Assembly (NCBI RefSeq): GCF_040869045.1
Contig: NC_090319.1
Location: 173,822,645-173,886,644 of the forward strand
Reading direction: 5' to 3'
DNA length: 64,000 nucleotides
From: Eurosta solidaginis
Taxonomy: Eukaryota > Arthropoda > Insecta > Diptera > Tephritidae
The notes beneath the pieces were generated by a model. That model had not been told where the DNA came from and did no database searches. It saw only the letters and a list, made by a program, of their open reading frames with translations. Made by a program: the position numbers and the translations under genes. Below are positions 42,380 to 54,800 of the stretch, in pieces. Position 1 is the stretch's first letter. Each line of letters begins with the position of its first letter.

Positions 42380-45300
42380 TTTCCGCTTCCCAAGGCAGTC
42401 GGTTCTATGTACCGGAGCGACTCGGGATTTTACCCGACCAAGGACTGTCATTTCAGTGTGACCCCATTTAATTTGTTTCGTCCCTCCCACAAATTGTCAT
42501 CCTCCCAGCAGCTCCTTGCAGCAGGACTGCTACATATTCTCTTACTCCGGGAAGGTATCGAACGCAATCCGGGTCCGTCTCCTGACCCCGGTCCTGAGAA
42601 ATGGTTTTGCTGCATTTGCCAGAAAAGAATCTTTTTAGGACGGTCATACTCTGTTCAGTGTGTCTCGTGCAAGGGATGGTTGCATCGGACAGGTTGTTCT
42701 GGGCTTGATCCCAAAACCCGACGTCCACGTAACTTTTATAAATCTTTTGTGGCTCCTTGCTGCTCACGCCCAAGGGCGTCCCGTAGTCTACGCCTAAGCG
42801 TATCCCCACTACCTTCCAGCAGCTTCGCTGCTCAGCAAGCCACAACAAGTACCCGCTGCTGCTCGCGCCCCACGGCGCCAACAACTCAAACAGCTGATAC
42901 CACTCATAACTACTATCTTCGTAGTAGAGCTGGTAGTAATGCTGAGCATCAGCCCCTGCCCCCGTCTTCTTCTCCCCCCTCTTTTCTGGCAGCAATCGTG
43001 CAGGTCAGGGAAACAGACCTGCCTCCGTTTGCACCGTCTGCCAGCACAGAATATATAGGTTTGCGACATCCGCTCAATGCAGCTCCTGCCTTGGGTGGTG
43101 CCACTTTCCTAGATGTTCTGGTCTCCGCGACGGCAACCCCTCGACGGGTTTCATCGCGCCATGTTGCCAGGTCGCAAACCCAAATCATCCGGGTACCCCA
43201 ATGCTTGCCCAAGGGCGCCCAGTCCCAAGGCCACAACAGCAATTGCGTCCTGGCCTTCCACAACCTAGGCGTAGTCACCCGCCACTTACCCCTAGAGTGG
43301 CGGCGTCACCCCTCATGCACTTCAGAATTCTGCAGTTAAACTGTAATGGACTAACTGGGAAGATTACGGAGATAGTCGATTTCATGAAGCGGCACAACAT
43401 CCGCATTGCTGCGATTCAAGAGACTAAACTCACAGCAAGATCTGCATTGCAGACCTGCTCTGGTTATAATGTCCACAGGAAAGACCGCGAGAGCGGAAAT
43501 GGAGGCGGCCTCGCGTTTATTATACACCACTCTGTGCAATATCATATATTTGATCCTGGCATCGACCGCAGTGACAATGTCCTAGAACGTCAAGGCCTAT
43601 CTGTCCGGTCAGGCGATGCAAATCTAGAAATCATCAACATCTACATACCTCCTGTCACCTGTTGCCCCAGTGGATACCGCCCTAATATCGAGGCCTTACT
43701 CGCTGGCAACAATCGCATTATCTTAGGCGATTTCAATGCCCATCACGACCTATGGCATTCAAACTTGCGGGCGGACAGTAGGGGTGAGATGTTGGCGGAT
43801 CAAATAGACGAAACGACGTTCTGCACAATAAACGGAGACGCCCCCACACGTATGGTAGGAAGCTGTCATAGCTCGCCAGATATCTCAATCGTGAGCGCAG
43901 AACTCGTAAACTGCGTCAACTGGCAGCCGATGGTAACATTGGCATCCGACCACCTGCCCATACTTATTTCGTTCGAACGTACCGCCGACTTCATCGTCAC
44001 CGAAAAACGCACTTTCATAAACTTCAAAAAAGGAAAGTGGGAAGAATATAAATCTGCAACAGACAGCAGCTTTGCTGCCCTCCCTATCCCGACTGATGCC
44101 CGCCAAGGGGAGCGTGCCTTCCGTAAGGTCATTGAGGCCGCCTCGGCACATTTCATTCCCGCCGGGAGAATATCCGGCCCCACTTCCCGGCGGAAGCCGC
44201 GAGCTTAGCGAGGGAACGCGACCTTATAAGACAGCTTGATCCAGGCGACCCCCAAATAAGGGATATAAACCAACGCATCAGATTGCTTGTGGACGAACAC
44301 AAGCGGGCGAAATGGGAAGAGCACCTAAGAGGTTGTAACCTCTCTACCGGTGTAGGTAAACTTTGGTCCACCGTAAAGTCCCTATCGAATCCGACTAAGC
44401 ACAAAGACAAAGTTTCCATCGCTTTGGCGATAAGGTGCTGTCGGATGTGAAAAAATGCGCGAGCGCTTTCTGCCGACAATATATAATGCATCCTACGGTC
44501 GACAAAGATAGACGGAGAGCCAATAGACACGCACATAAACACAAATTCAGCGCGTCACCAATTACCATCACCGCTAGAGAGGTTGAGGACGCCATTGGTC
44601 GCGCTAAACCATCCAAAGCAGTGGGCCCAGACGGCATAGCCATGCCGATGCTTAAAAACCTAGGGAAAGAGGGTTTCAAATATTTAGCGCATGTCTTCAA
44701 TCTGTCTCTTTCCACCTTTGTCATACCCGAGAAATGGAAAATGGCCAAGGTGGTCCCGCTACTAAAGCCTGGGAAACCAGCTAACGTAGGTGAGTCATAT
44801 CGTCCGATATCTCTCCTATCGCCAGTGGCAAAGACGCTTGAAGCCATTTTGCTCCCTTATTTCCAAGCACATTTGCAGCTAGCCCCTCATCAGCATGGCT
44901 TCAGAAAACTCCATAGTACTACCTCCGCGCTAAATGTCATTAGCACCCAGATAAATTGCGGTTTGAATCAATACCCCCACCATAGAACAGTACTCGTAGC
45001 GCTAGACCTATCAAAAGCTTTTGATACGGTCAACCATGGCTCGTTACTGCAAGACCTGGAAGGGTCTACCCTTCCCCCATGTCTTAAAAGGTGGACCGCA
45101 AATTATCTGGGTGGTCGGCAGGCATCGGTGCAATTCAGAAACGAAACATCAAAACAAAGGAGAATTAAACAAGGGGTGCCACAGGGTGGTGTCCTATCCC
45201 CGCTTTTGTTTAATTTCTACATATCTAAGCTACCTTCACCACCGGAAGGAGTCACAATCGTTTCCTACGCCGATGACTGCACAATAATGGCCACAGGTCC

Positions 45301-46420
45301 AGGCCCAGAGATCGATGAGCTATGCAATAAAATAAACGGCTTTCTCCCTGATCTCTCCAGTTTTTTCGCCTCGCGAAACCTGGCATTGTCACCGACTAAA
45401 TCTTCCGCGACCTTATTTACAACATGGACGCCCCAAATGTCGACCATATTGAACATCCTCGTCGATGGCACTACGCTACCGACTGTCCTACACCCAAAAA
45501 TCTTGGGTGTGACGTTTGATCAGGATCTACATTTTGGTGCGCACGCAACCGCAATTGTTCCAAGAATTCAGAGCCGTAATAAAATCCTCAAATCCCTTGC
45601 TGGCAGTACCTGGGGAAAAGATAAAGAAACGCTCTTGACCACATACAAAGCAATTAGCCAGCCGATTACGTGCTACGCGTCACCCATATGGTCGCCAAGC
45701 CTAAAAACCACCCACTGGAAGAAACTACAGGCCTGCCAAAATACTGCTCTCAGAATCGCCACGGGCTGTCTTCTTATGTCCCCAGAACACCATCTGCATA
45801 ATGAGGCGAGAATACTCCCCATCATGGAGAGAAATGAGATGCTGACCAAACAGTTTCTGTTGAATACCCAGAAACCTGGGCATCCCAACAGACATCTGAT
45901 TGACGAACCAGCACCGCCTAGGGGCCTAAGGAGTCATCTCCGTAAGCATTTTGAGGAAATACGGCACCTGATAACCCAACCGTATGAAGCGAAAAAACAC
46001 AAGCAGGTCCTTGGTGAACTCCATAGACAGGCGTCGGACCTTTATATCGGGAATTGCCCGGTGAATCCAGTACTTGAAGAAAAATATCCAGAACTCGCGG
46101 AAGAGGAACGCATACTCCCCAGGGAAACGCGTGTCACTCTTGCTCAACTTCGTTCTGGATACTGTAACAGGTTAAACTCTTACCTATCCAGAATCAACCC
46201 CGACATACAAAATGTATGCCCCGCTTGCAATGTGTCCCCACATGACACCAACCATCTCTTTAATTGTAATGTGGAACCAACGCCTCTAACACCCCTTTCC
46301 TTATGGTCCACCCCTGTTGAAACGGCAAGTTTCCTTGGACTCCCGTTAGAGGATATTGATGACAATTTGTGATCGGTCGCGGCTATTAGGTGGGGCGAGC
46401 ATTGCTACAACAACAACAAC
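42380..46420 (+). mobile_element. PHD-finger LINE, copy 1
   Basis: Flanked by ATAACAGCTTTTTT at 42366-42379 and 46421-46434 (14 bp, exact). It starts TTTCCGCTTCCCAAGG and ends GCATTGCTACAACAACAAC. Full length at 4041 bp, with leader, one long coding region and a CAA-repeat tail. It is a non-LTR element with endonuclease and RT but no RNase H. Clade not settled: jockey, CR1 or Vingi-like are all possible. Confidence 0.87.
42407..46372 (+). pseudogene. LINE polyprotein, copy 1, frameshifted
   Basis: It has the same domain order as copy 3 (51888-55856) but with breaks. The C run near 42973 has 6 C instead of 7, shifting the frame out of the second zinc finger. A 9-bp block is missing near 43018. 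In the endonuclease-RT linker a 7-bp deletion near 44170 and a 1-bp deletion near 44425 break the frame again. RT from 44435 to 46372 is otherwise open, with ALDLSKAFDTVNHG (first catalytic Asp), QGVPQGGVLSPLLF and YADD at 45266-45277. The 2A-like motif reads GIERNPGP at 42554-42577. Motif A here has KAFD, the usual form; copies 2 and 3 read KTFD. Confidence 0.86.
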
Positions 46421-47109
46421 ATAACAGCTTTTTTCAAATTATGCGAAACTGATACATTTGCGATAACTTTGTTATATTCTGAAGTGCCTCAGTATTACAC
46501 CTGGAATGTGTCTTCGAAAAAATTTCAAAGACGTAACAAAGGAACAGCAGTTCATGGGCATCCTGGCATTTTCCAAACAATGTACATCCAAACAATGTTG
46601 AGTGTTTTTATTTGAGATTGTTATTAGTTAACGTGAATGGCCCAAAATCATTTGCGATATGCGTTGTATCGACGTAGATCACCTAATGATAATGGCAAAA
46701 CGGCAACCATTAGAATGCATAACCAGGAAGTTGAAGTTGATAATCGTTGGGTGGTTCCGTACTGTCAATTATTATCGAAAATATTCAATGCTCATATAAA
46801 TGGGGAATGTTGTAATTCTGTCAAATCCCTTAAATATATTTGCAAGTATGTAAATAAAGGGAGCGATGTGGCAATTTTCGGTGTTGCTGGTGATAATACC
46901 AATGATGAAATTACTCAGTATCAAATGGGGCGCTATATTAGTAGCAATAAAGCTGTCTGGAGGACTATGTCATTTCAAATGCACGAAAGACATCCTGCGG
47001 TTGTTCACTTGGCTGTACATCTTGAGAATGGCCAACTTGTTTATCTTAATGTAGAAAATGTATTGGAAAGAGCAGCACAACCACCAGCAACTACGATAAC
47101 AGCTTTTTT

Positions 47110-50100
47110 TTTCCGCTTCCCAAGGCAGTCGGTTCTATGTACCGGAGCGACTCGGGATTTTTCCCGACCAAGGACTGTCATTTCAGTGTGACCCCATTTA
47201 ATTTGTTTCGTCCCTCCCACAAATTGTCATCCTCCCAGCAGCTCCTTGCAGCAGGACTGCTACATATTCTCTTACTCCGGGAAGGAATGGAACCCAATCC
47301 GGGTCCGTCTCCTGACCCCGGTCCTGAGAAATGGTTTTGCTGCATTTGCCAGAAAAGAATCTTTTTAGGACGGTCATACTCTGTTCAGTGTGTCTCGTGC
47401 AAGGGATGGTTGCATCGGACAGGTTGTTCTGGGCTTGATCCCAAAACCCGACGTCCACGTAACTTTTATAAATCTTTTGTGGCTCCTTGCTGCTCACGCC
47501 CAAGGGCGTCCCGTAGTCTACGCCTAAGCGTATCCCCACTACCTTCCAGCAGCTTCGCTGCTCAGCAAGCCACAACAAGTACCCGCTGCTGCTCGCGCCC
47601 CACGGCGCCAACAACTCAAACAGCTGATACCACTCATAACTACTACCTTCGTAGTAGAGCTGGTAGCAATGCTGAGCATCAGCCCCTGCCCCCGCCTTCT
47701 TCTCCCCCCCCCTCTTTTCCGGCAGCAATCGTGCAGGTCAGGGAAACAGACTCTTAGTCCCTGCCTCCGTTTGCACCGTCTGCCAGCACAGAATATATAG
47801 GTTTGCGACATCCGCTCAATGCATCTCCTGCCTTGGGTGGTGCCACTTTCCTAGATGTTCTGGTCTCCGCGACGGCAACCCCTCGACGGGTTTCATCGCG
47901 CCATGTTGCCAGGTCGCAAACCCAAATCATCCGGGTACCCCAATGCTTGCCCAAGGATGCCCAGTCCCAAGGCCACAACAGCAATTGCGTCCTGGCCTTC
48001 CACAACCTAGGAGTAGTCACCCGTCACTTACCCCTAGAGTGGCGGCGTCACCCCTCATGCACTTCAGAATTCTGCAGTTAAACTGTAATGGACTAACTGG
48101 GAAGATTACGGAGATAGTCGATTTCATGAAGCGGCACAACATCCGCATTGTTGCGATTCAAGAGACTAAACTCACAGCAAGATCTGCATTGCAGACCTGC
48201 TCTGGTTATAATGTCCACAGGAAAGACCGCGAGAGCGGAAATGGAGGCGGCCTCGCGTTTATTATACACCACTCTGTGCAATATTATATATTTGATCCTG
48301 GCATCGACCGCAGGGACAATGTCTTAGAACGTCAAGGCCTATCTGTCCGGTCAGGCGATGCAAATCTAGAAATCATCAACATCTACATCCCTCCTGTCAC
48401 CTGTTGCCCCAGTGGATACCGCCCTAATATCGAGGCCTTACTCACTGGCAACAATCGCATTATCTTAGGCGATTTCAATGCCCATCACGACCTATGGCAT
48501 TCAAACTTGCGGGCGGACAGTAGGGGTGAGATGTTGGCGGATCAAATAGACGAAACGACGTTCTGCACAATAAACGGAGACGCCCCCACACGTATGGTAG
48601 GAAGCTGTCATAGCTCGCCAGATATCTCAATCGTGAGCGCAGAACTCGTAAACTGCGTCAACTGGCAGCCGATGGTAACATTGGCATCCGACCACCTGCC
48701 CATACTTATTTCGTTCGAGCGTACCGCCGACTTCATCGTCACCGAAAAACGCACTTTCATAAACTTCAAAAAAGGAAAGTGGGAAGAATATAAATCTGCA
48801 ACAGACAGCAGCTTTGCTGCCCTCCCTATCCCGACTGATGCCCGCCAAGGGGAGCGTGCCTTCCGTAAGGTCATTGAATCCGCCTCGGCACATTTCATTC
48901 CCGCCGGTAGAATTCCCGAAATCCGGCCCCACTTCCCGGCGGAGGCCGCGAGCTTAGCGAGGGAACGCGACCTTATAAGACAGCTTGATCCAGGCGACCC
49001 CCAAATAAGGGATATAAACCAACGCATCAGATTGCTTGTGGACGAACACAAGCGGGCGAAATGGGAAGAGCACCTAAGAGGTTGTAACCTCTCTACCGGT
49101 GTAGGTAAACTTTGGTCCACCGTAAAGTCCCTATCGAATCCGACTAAGCACAAAGACAAAGTTTCCATCGCCTTTGGCGATAAGGTGCTGTCGGATGCGA
49201 AAAAATGCGCGAGCGCTTTCTGCCGACAATATATAATGCATCCTACGGTCGACAAAGATAGACGGAGAGCCAATAGACACGCACATAAACACAAATTCAG
49301 CGCGTCACCAACTACCATCACCGCTAGAGAGGTTGAGGACGCCATTGGTCGCGCTAAACCATCCAAAGCAGTGGGCCCAGACGGCAAAGCCATGCCGATG
49401 CTTAAAAACCTAGGGAAAGAGGGTTTCAAATATTTAGCGCATGTCTTCAACCTGTCTCTTTCCACCTTTGTCATACCCGAGAAATGGAAAATGGCCAAGG
49501 TGGTCCCGCTACTAAAGCCTGGGAAACCAGCTAACGTAGGTGAGTCATATCGTCCGATATCTCTCCTATCGCCAGTGGCAAAGACGCTTGAAGCCATTTT
49601 GCTCCCTTATTTCCAAGCACATTTGCAGCTAGCCCCTCATCAGCATGGCTTCAGAAAACTCCATAGTACTACCTCCGCGCTAAATGTCATTAGCACCCAG
49701 ATAAATTGCGGTTTGAATCAATACCCCCACCATAGAACAGTACTCGTAGCGCTAGACCTATCAAAAACTTTTGATACGGTCAACCATGGCTCGTTACTGC
49801 AAGACCTGGAAGGGTCTACCCTTCCCCCATGTCTTAAAAGGTGGACCGCAAATTATCTGGGTGGTCGGCAGGCATCGGTGCAATTCAGAAACGAAACATC
49901 AAAACAAAGGAGAATTAAACAAGGGGTGCCACAGGGTGGTGTCCTATCCCCGCTTTTGTTTAATTTCTACATATCTAAGCTACCTTCACCACCGGAAGGA
50001 GTCACAATCGTTTCCTACGCCGATGACTGCACAATAATGGCCACAGGCCCAGGCCCAGAGATCGATGAGCTATGCAATAAAATAAACGGCTTTCTCCCTG

Positions 50101-51170
50101 ATCTCTCCAGTTTTTTCGCCTCGCGAAACCTGGCATTGTCACCGACTAAATCTTCCGCGACCTTATTTACAACATGGACGCCCCAAATGTCGACCATATT
50201 GAACATCCTCGTCGATGGCACTACGCTACCGACTGTCCTACACCCAAAAATCTTGGGTGTGACGTTTGATCAGGATCTACATTTTGGTGCGCACGCAACC
50301 GCAATTGTTCCAAGAATTCAGAGCCGTAATAAAATCCTCAAATCCCTTGCTGGCAGTACCTGGGGAAAAGATAAAGAAACGCTCTTGACCACATACAAAG
50401 CAATTAGCCAGCCGATTACGTGCTACGCGTCACCCATATGGTCGCCAAGCCTAAAAACCACCCACTGGAAGAAACTACAGGCCTGCCAAAATACTGCTCT
50501 CAGAATCGCCACGGGCTGTCTTCTTATGTCCCCAGAACACCATCTGCATAATGAGGCGAGAATACTCCCCATCATGGAGAGAAATGAGATGCTGACCAAA
50601 CAGTTTCTGTTGAATACCCAGAAACCTGGGCATCCCAACAGACATCTGATTGACGAACCAGCACCGCCTAGGGGCCTAAGGAGTCATCTCCGTAAGCATT
50701 TTGAGGAAATACGGCACCTGATAACCCAACCGTATGAAGCGAAAAAACACAAGCAGGTCCTTGGTGAACTCCATAGACAGGCGTCGGACCTTTATATCGG
50801 GAATTGCCCGGTGAATCCAGTACTTGAAGAAAAATATCCAGAACTCGCGGAAGAGGAACGCATACTCCCCAGGGAAACGCGTGTCACTCTTGCTCAACTT
50901 CGTTCTGGATACTGTAACAGGTTAAACTCTTACCTATCCAGAATCAACCCCGACATACAAAATGTATGCCCCGCTTGCAATGTGTCCCCACATGACACCA
51001 ACCATCTCTTTAATTGTAATGTGGAACCAACGCCTCTAACACCCCTTTCCTTATGGTCCACCCCTGTTGAAACGGCAAGTTTCCTTGGACTCCCGTTAGA
51101 GGATATTGATGACAATTTGTGATCGGTCGCGGCTATTAGGTGGGGCGAGCATTGCTACAACAACAACAAC
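47110..51170 (+). mobile_element. PHD-finger LINE, copy 2
   Basis: 4061 bp, same ends and same 14-bp target duplication (47096-47109 and 51171-51184). The identical target in all three copies shows a single LINE insertion that was later copied with its host segment. Confidence 0.88.
47137..51122 (+). pseudogene. LINE polyprotein, copy 2: N-terminal part split from an intact endonuclease-RT
   Basis: 47137-47757 encodes the leader peptide, a 2A-like GMEPNPGP (47284-47307), the first PHD-type finger (CCICQKRI ... CCSR) and a Ser/Pro/Thr-rich region. It then runs out of frame because a C run near 47704 has 9 C instead of 7. The frame from 47943 to 51122 is open for 1059 codons. The endonuclease starts at MHFRILQLNCNGLTGK (48058), with IQETKL, GDFNAHHDLW and SDHLPILI. 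RT carries LDLSKTFDTVNHG and YADD at 50016-50027. The C-terminal Cys/His segment CPACNVSPHDTNHLFNC is near 50968-51018. Endonuclease and RT could be made if an internal start is used. The N-terminal protein is separated. Confidence 0.88.
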
Positions 51171-51859
51171 ATAACAGCTTTTTTCAAATTATGCGAAACT
51201 GATACATTTGCGATAACTTTGTTATATTCTGAAGTCCCTCAGTATTACACCTGGAATGTGTCTTCAAAAAAATTTCAAAGACGTAACAAAGGAACAGCAG
51301 TTCATGGGCATCCTGGCATTTTCCAAACAATGTACATCCAAACAATGTTGAGTGTTTTTATTTGAGATTGTTATTAGTTAACGTGAATGGCCCAAAATCA
51401 TTTGCGATATGCGTTGTATCGACGTAGATCACCTAATGATAATGGCAAAACGGCAACCATTAGAATGCATAACCAGGAAGTTGAAGTTGATAATCGTTGG
51501 GTGGTTCCGTACTGTCAATTATTATCGAAAATATTCAATGCTCATATAAATGGGGAATGTTGTAATTCTGTCAAATCCCTTAAATATATTTGCAAGTATG
51601 TAAATAAAGGGAGCGATGTGGCAATTTTCGGTGTTGCTGGTGATAATACGAATGATGAAATTACTCAGTATCAAATGGGGCGCTATATTAGTAGCAATAA
51701 AGCTGTCTGGAGGATTATGTCATTTCAAATGCACGAAAGACATCCTGCGGTTGTTCACTTGGCTGTACATCTTGAGAATGGCCAACTTGTTTATCTTAAT
51801 GTAGCAAATGTATTGGAAAGAGCAGCACAACCACCAGCAACTACGATAACAGCTTTTTT

Positions 51860-54800
51860 TTTTCCGCTTCCCAAGGCAGTCGGTTCTATGTACCGGAGCG
51901 ACTCGGGATTTTTCCCGACCAAGGACTGTCATTTCAGTGTGACCCCATTTAATTTGTTTCGTCCCTCCCACAAATTGTCATCCTCCCAGCAGCTCCTTGC
52001 AGCAGGACTGCTACATATTCTCTTACTCCGGGAAGGTATCGAACCCAATCCGGGTCCGTCTCCTGACCCCGGTCCTGAGAAATGGTTTTGCTGCATTTGC
52101 CAGAAAAGAATCTTTTTAGGACGGTCATACTCTGTTCAGTGTGTCTCGTGCAAGGGATGGTTGCATCGGACAGGTTGTTCTGGGCTTGATCCCAAAACCC
52201 GACGTCCACGTAACTTTTATAAATCTTTTGTGGCTCCTTGCTGCTCCCGTAGTCTACGCCTAAGCGTATCCCCACTACCTTCCAGCAGCTTCGCTGCTCA
52301 GCAAGCCACAACAAGTACCCGCTGCTGCTCGCGCCCCACGGCGCCAACAACTCAAACAGCTGATACCACTCATAACTACTACCTTCGTAGTAGAGCTGGT
52401 AGCAATGCTGAGCATCAGCCCCTGCCCCCGCCTTCTTCTCCCCCCCTCTTTTCTGGCAGCAATCGTGCAGGTCAGGGAAACAGACTCTTAGTCCCTGCCT
52501 CCGTTTGCACCGTCTGCCAGCACAGAATATATAGGTTTGCGACATCCGCTCAATGCAGCTCCTGCCTTGGGTGGTGCCACTTTCCTAGATGTTCTGGTCT
52601 CCGCGACGGCAACCCCTCGACGGGTTTCATCGCGCCATGTTGCCAGGTCGCAAACCCAAATCATCCGGGTACCCCAATGCTTGCCCAAGGATGCCCAGTC
52701 CCAAGGCCACAACAGCAATTGCGTCCTGGCCTTCCACAACCTAGGAGTAGTCACCCGTCACTTACCCCTAGAGTGGCGGCGTCACCCCTCATGCACTTCA
52801 GAATTCTGCAGTTAAACTGTAATGGACTAACTGGGAAGATTACGGAGATAGTCGATTTCATGAAGCGGCACAACATCCGCATTGTTGCGATTCAAGAGAC
52901 TAAACTCACAGCAAGATCTGCATTGCAGACCTGCTCTGGTTATAATGTCCACAGGAAAGACCGCGAGAGCGGAAATGGAGGCGGCCTCGCATTTATTATA
53001 CACCACTCTGTGCAATATTATATATTTGATCCTGGCATCGACCGCAGGGACAATGTCTTAGAACGTCAAGGCCTATCTGTCCGGTCAGGCGATGCAAATC
53101 TAGAAATCATCAACATCTACATCCCTCCTGTCACCTGTTGCCCCAGTGGATACCGCCCTAATATCGAGGCCTTACTCACTGGCAACAATCGCATTATCTT
53201 AGGCGATTTCAATGCCCATCACGACCTATGGCATTCAAACTTGCGGGCGGACAGTAGGGGTGAGATGTTGGCGGATCAAATAGACGAAACGACGTTCTGC
53301 ACAATAAACGGAGACGCCCCCACACGTATGGTAGGAAGCTGTCATAGCTCGCCAGATATCTCAATCGTGAGCGCAGAACTCGTAAACTGCGTCAACTGGC
53401 AGCCGATGGTAACATTGGCATCCGACCACCTGCCCATACTTATTTCGTTCGAGCGTACCGCCGACTTCATCGTCACCGAAAAACGCACTTTCATAAACTT
53501 CAAAAAAGGAAAGTGGGAAGAATATAAATCTGCAACAGACAGCAGCTTTGCTGCCCTCCCTATCCCGACTGATGCCCGCCAAGGGGAGCGTGCCTTCCGT
53601 AAGGTCATTGAATCCGCCTCGGCACATTTCATTCCCGCCGGGAGAATTCCCGAAATCCGGCCCCACTTCCCGGCGGAGGCCGCGAGCTTAGCGAGGGAAC
53701 GCGACCTTATAAGACAGCTTGATCCAGGCGACCCCCAAATAAGGGATATAAACCAACGCATCAGATTGCTTGTGGACGAACACAAGCGGGCGAAATGGGA
53801 AGAGCACCTAAGAGGTTGTAACCTCTCTACCGGTGTAGGTAAACTTTGGTCCACCGTAAAGTCCCTATCGAATCCGACTAAGCACAAAGACAAAGTTTCC
53901 ATCGCCTTTGGCGATAAGGTGCTGTCGGATGCGAAAAAATGCGCGAGCGCTTTCTGCCGACAATATATAATGCATCCTACGGTCGACAAAGATAGACGGA
54001 GAGCCAATAGACACGCACATAAACACAAATTCAGCGCGTCACCAACTACCATCACCGCTAGAGAGGTTGAGGACGCCATTGGTCGCGCTAAACCATCCAA
54101 AGCAGTGGGCCCAGACGGCAAAGCCATGCCGATGCTTAAAAACCTAGGGAAAGAGGGTTTCAAATATTTAGCGCATGTCTTCAACCTGTCTCTTTCCACC
54201 TTTGTCATACCCGAGAAATGGAAAATGGCCAAGGTGGTCCCGCTACTAAAGCCTGGGAAACCAGCTAACGTAGGTGAGTCATATCGTCCGATATCGCTCC
54301 TATCGTCAGTGGCAAAGACGCTTGAAGCCATTTTGCTCCCTTATTTCCAAGCACATTTGCAGCTAGCCCCTCATCAGCATGGCTTCAGAAAACTCCATAG
54401 CACTACCTCCGCGCTAAATGTCATTAGCACCCAGATAAATTGCGGGTTGAATCAATACCCCCACCATAGAACAGTACTCGTAGCGCTAGACCTATCAAAA
54501 ACTTTTGATACGGTCAAGCATGGCTCGTTACTGCAAGACCTGGAAGGGTCTACCCTTCCCCCATGTCTTAAAAGGTGGACCGCAAATTATCTGGGTGGTC
54601 GGCAGGCATCGGTGCAATTCAGAAACGAAACATCAAAACAAAGGAGAATTAAACAAGGGGTGCCACAGGGTGGTGTCCTACCCCCGCTTTTGTTTAATTT
54701 CTACATATCTAAGCTACGTTCACCACCGGAAGGAGTCACAATCGTTTCCTACGCCGATGACTGCACAATAATGGCCACAGGCCCAGGCCCAGAGATCGAT

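Larger units (their letters stand above)
41926..46655 (+). repeat. Tandem unit 1 of the Helitron segment
   Basis: 4730 bp. It starts GATATGCGTTGTATCG and ends GCCCAAAATCATTTGC. Content: Rep core with the Y2 motif, LINE copy 1 with its 14-bp target duplication, then the Helitron sequence following the insertion site. It is joined to unit 2 at CATTTGC|GATATGC. Confidence 0.9.
46656..51405 (+). repeat. Tandem unit 2 of the Helitron segment
   Basis: 4750 bp with the same junction sequence at both ends. From its left end to about 51236 its diagnostic bases match unit 3. From about 51250 to its right end they match unit 1, including a 16-bp duplication (TACATCCAAACAATGT near 51333) that unit 3 lacks. 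Confidence 0.9.

Noticed and set aside
48608..49597. Long antisense open frame (329 codons) opposite the LINE endonuclease/RT linker, repeated at 53342-54331
   Set aside because: It is the shadow of a well-supported LINE coding frame, with identical form in both copies and no recognisable domain.
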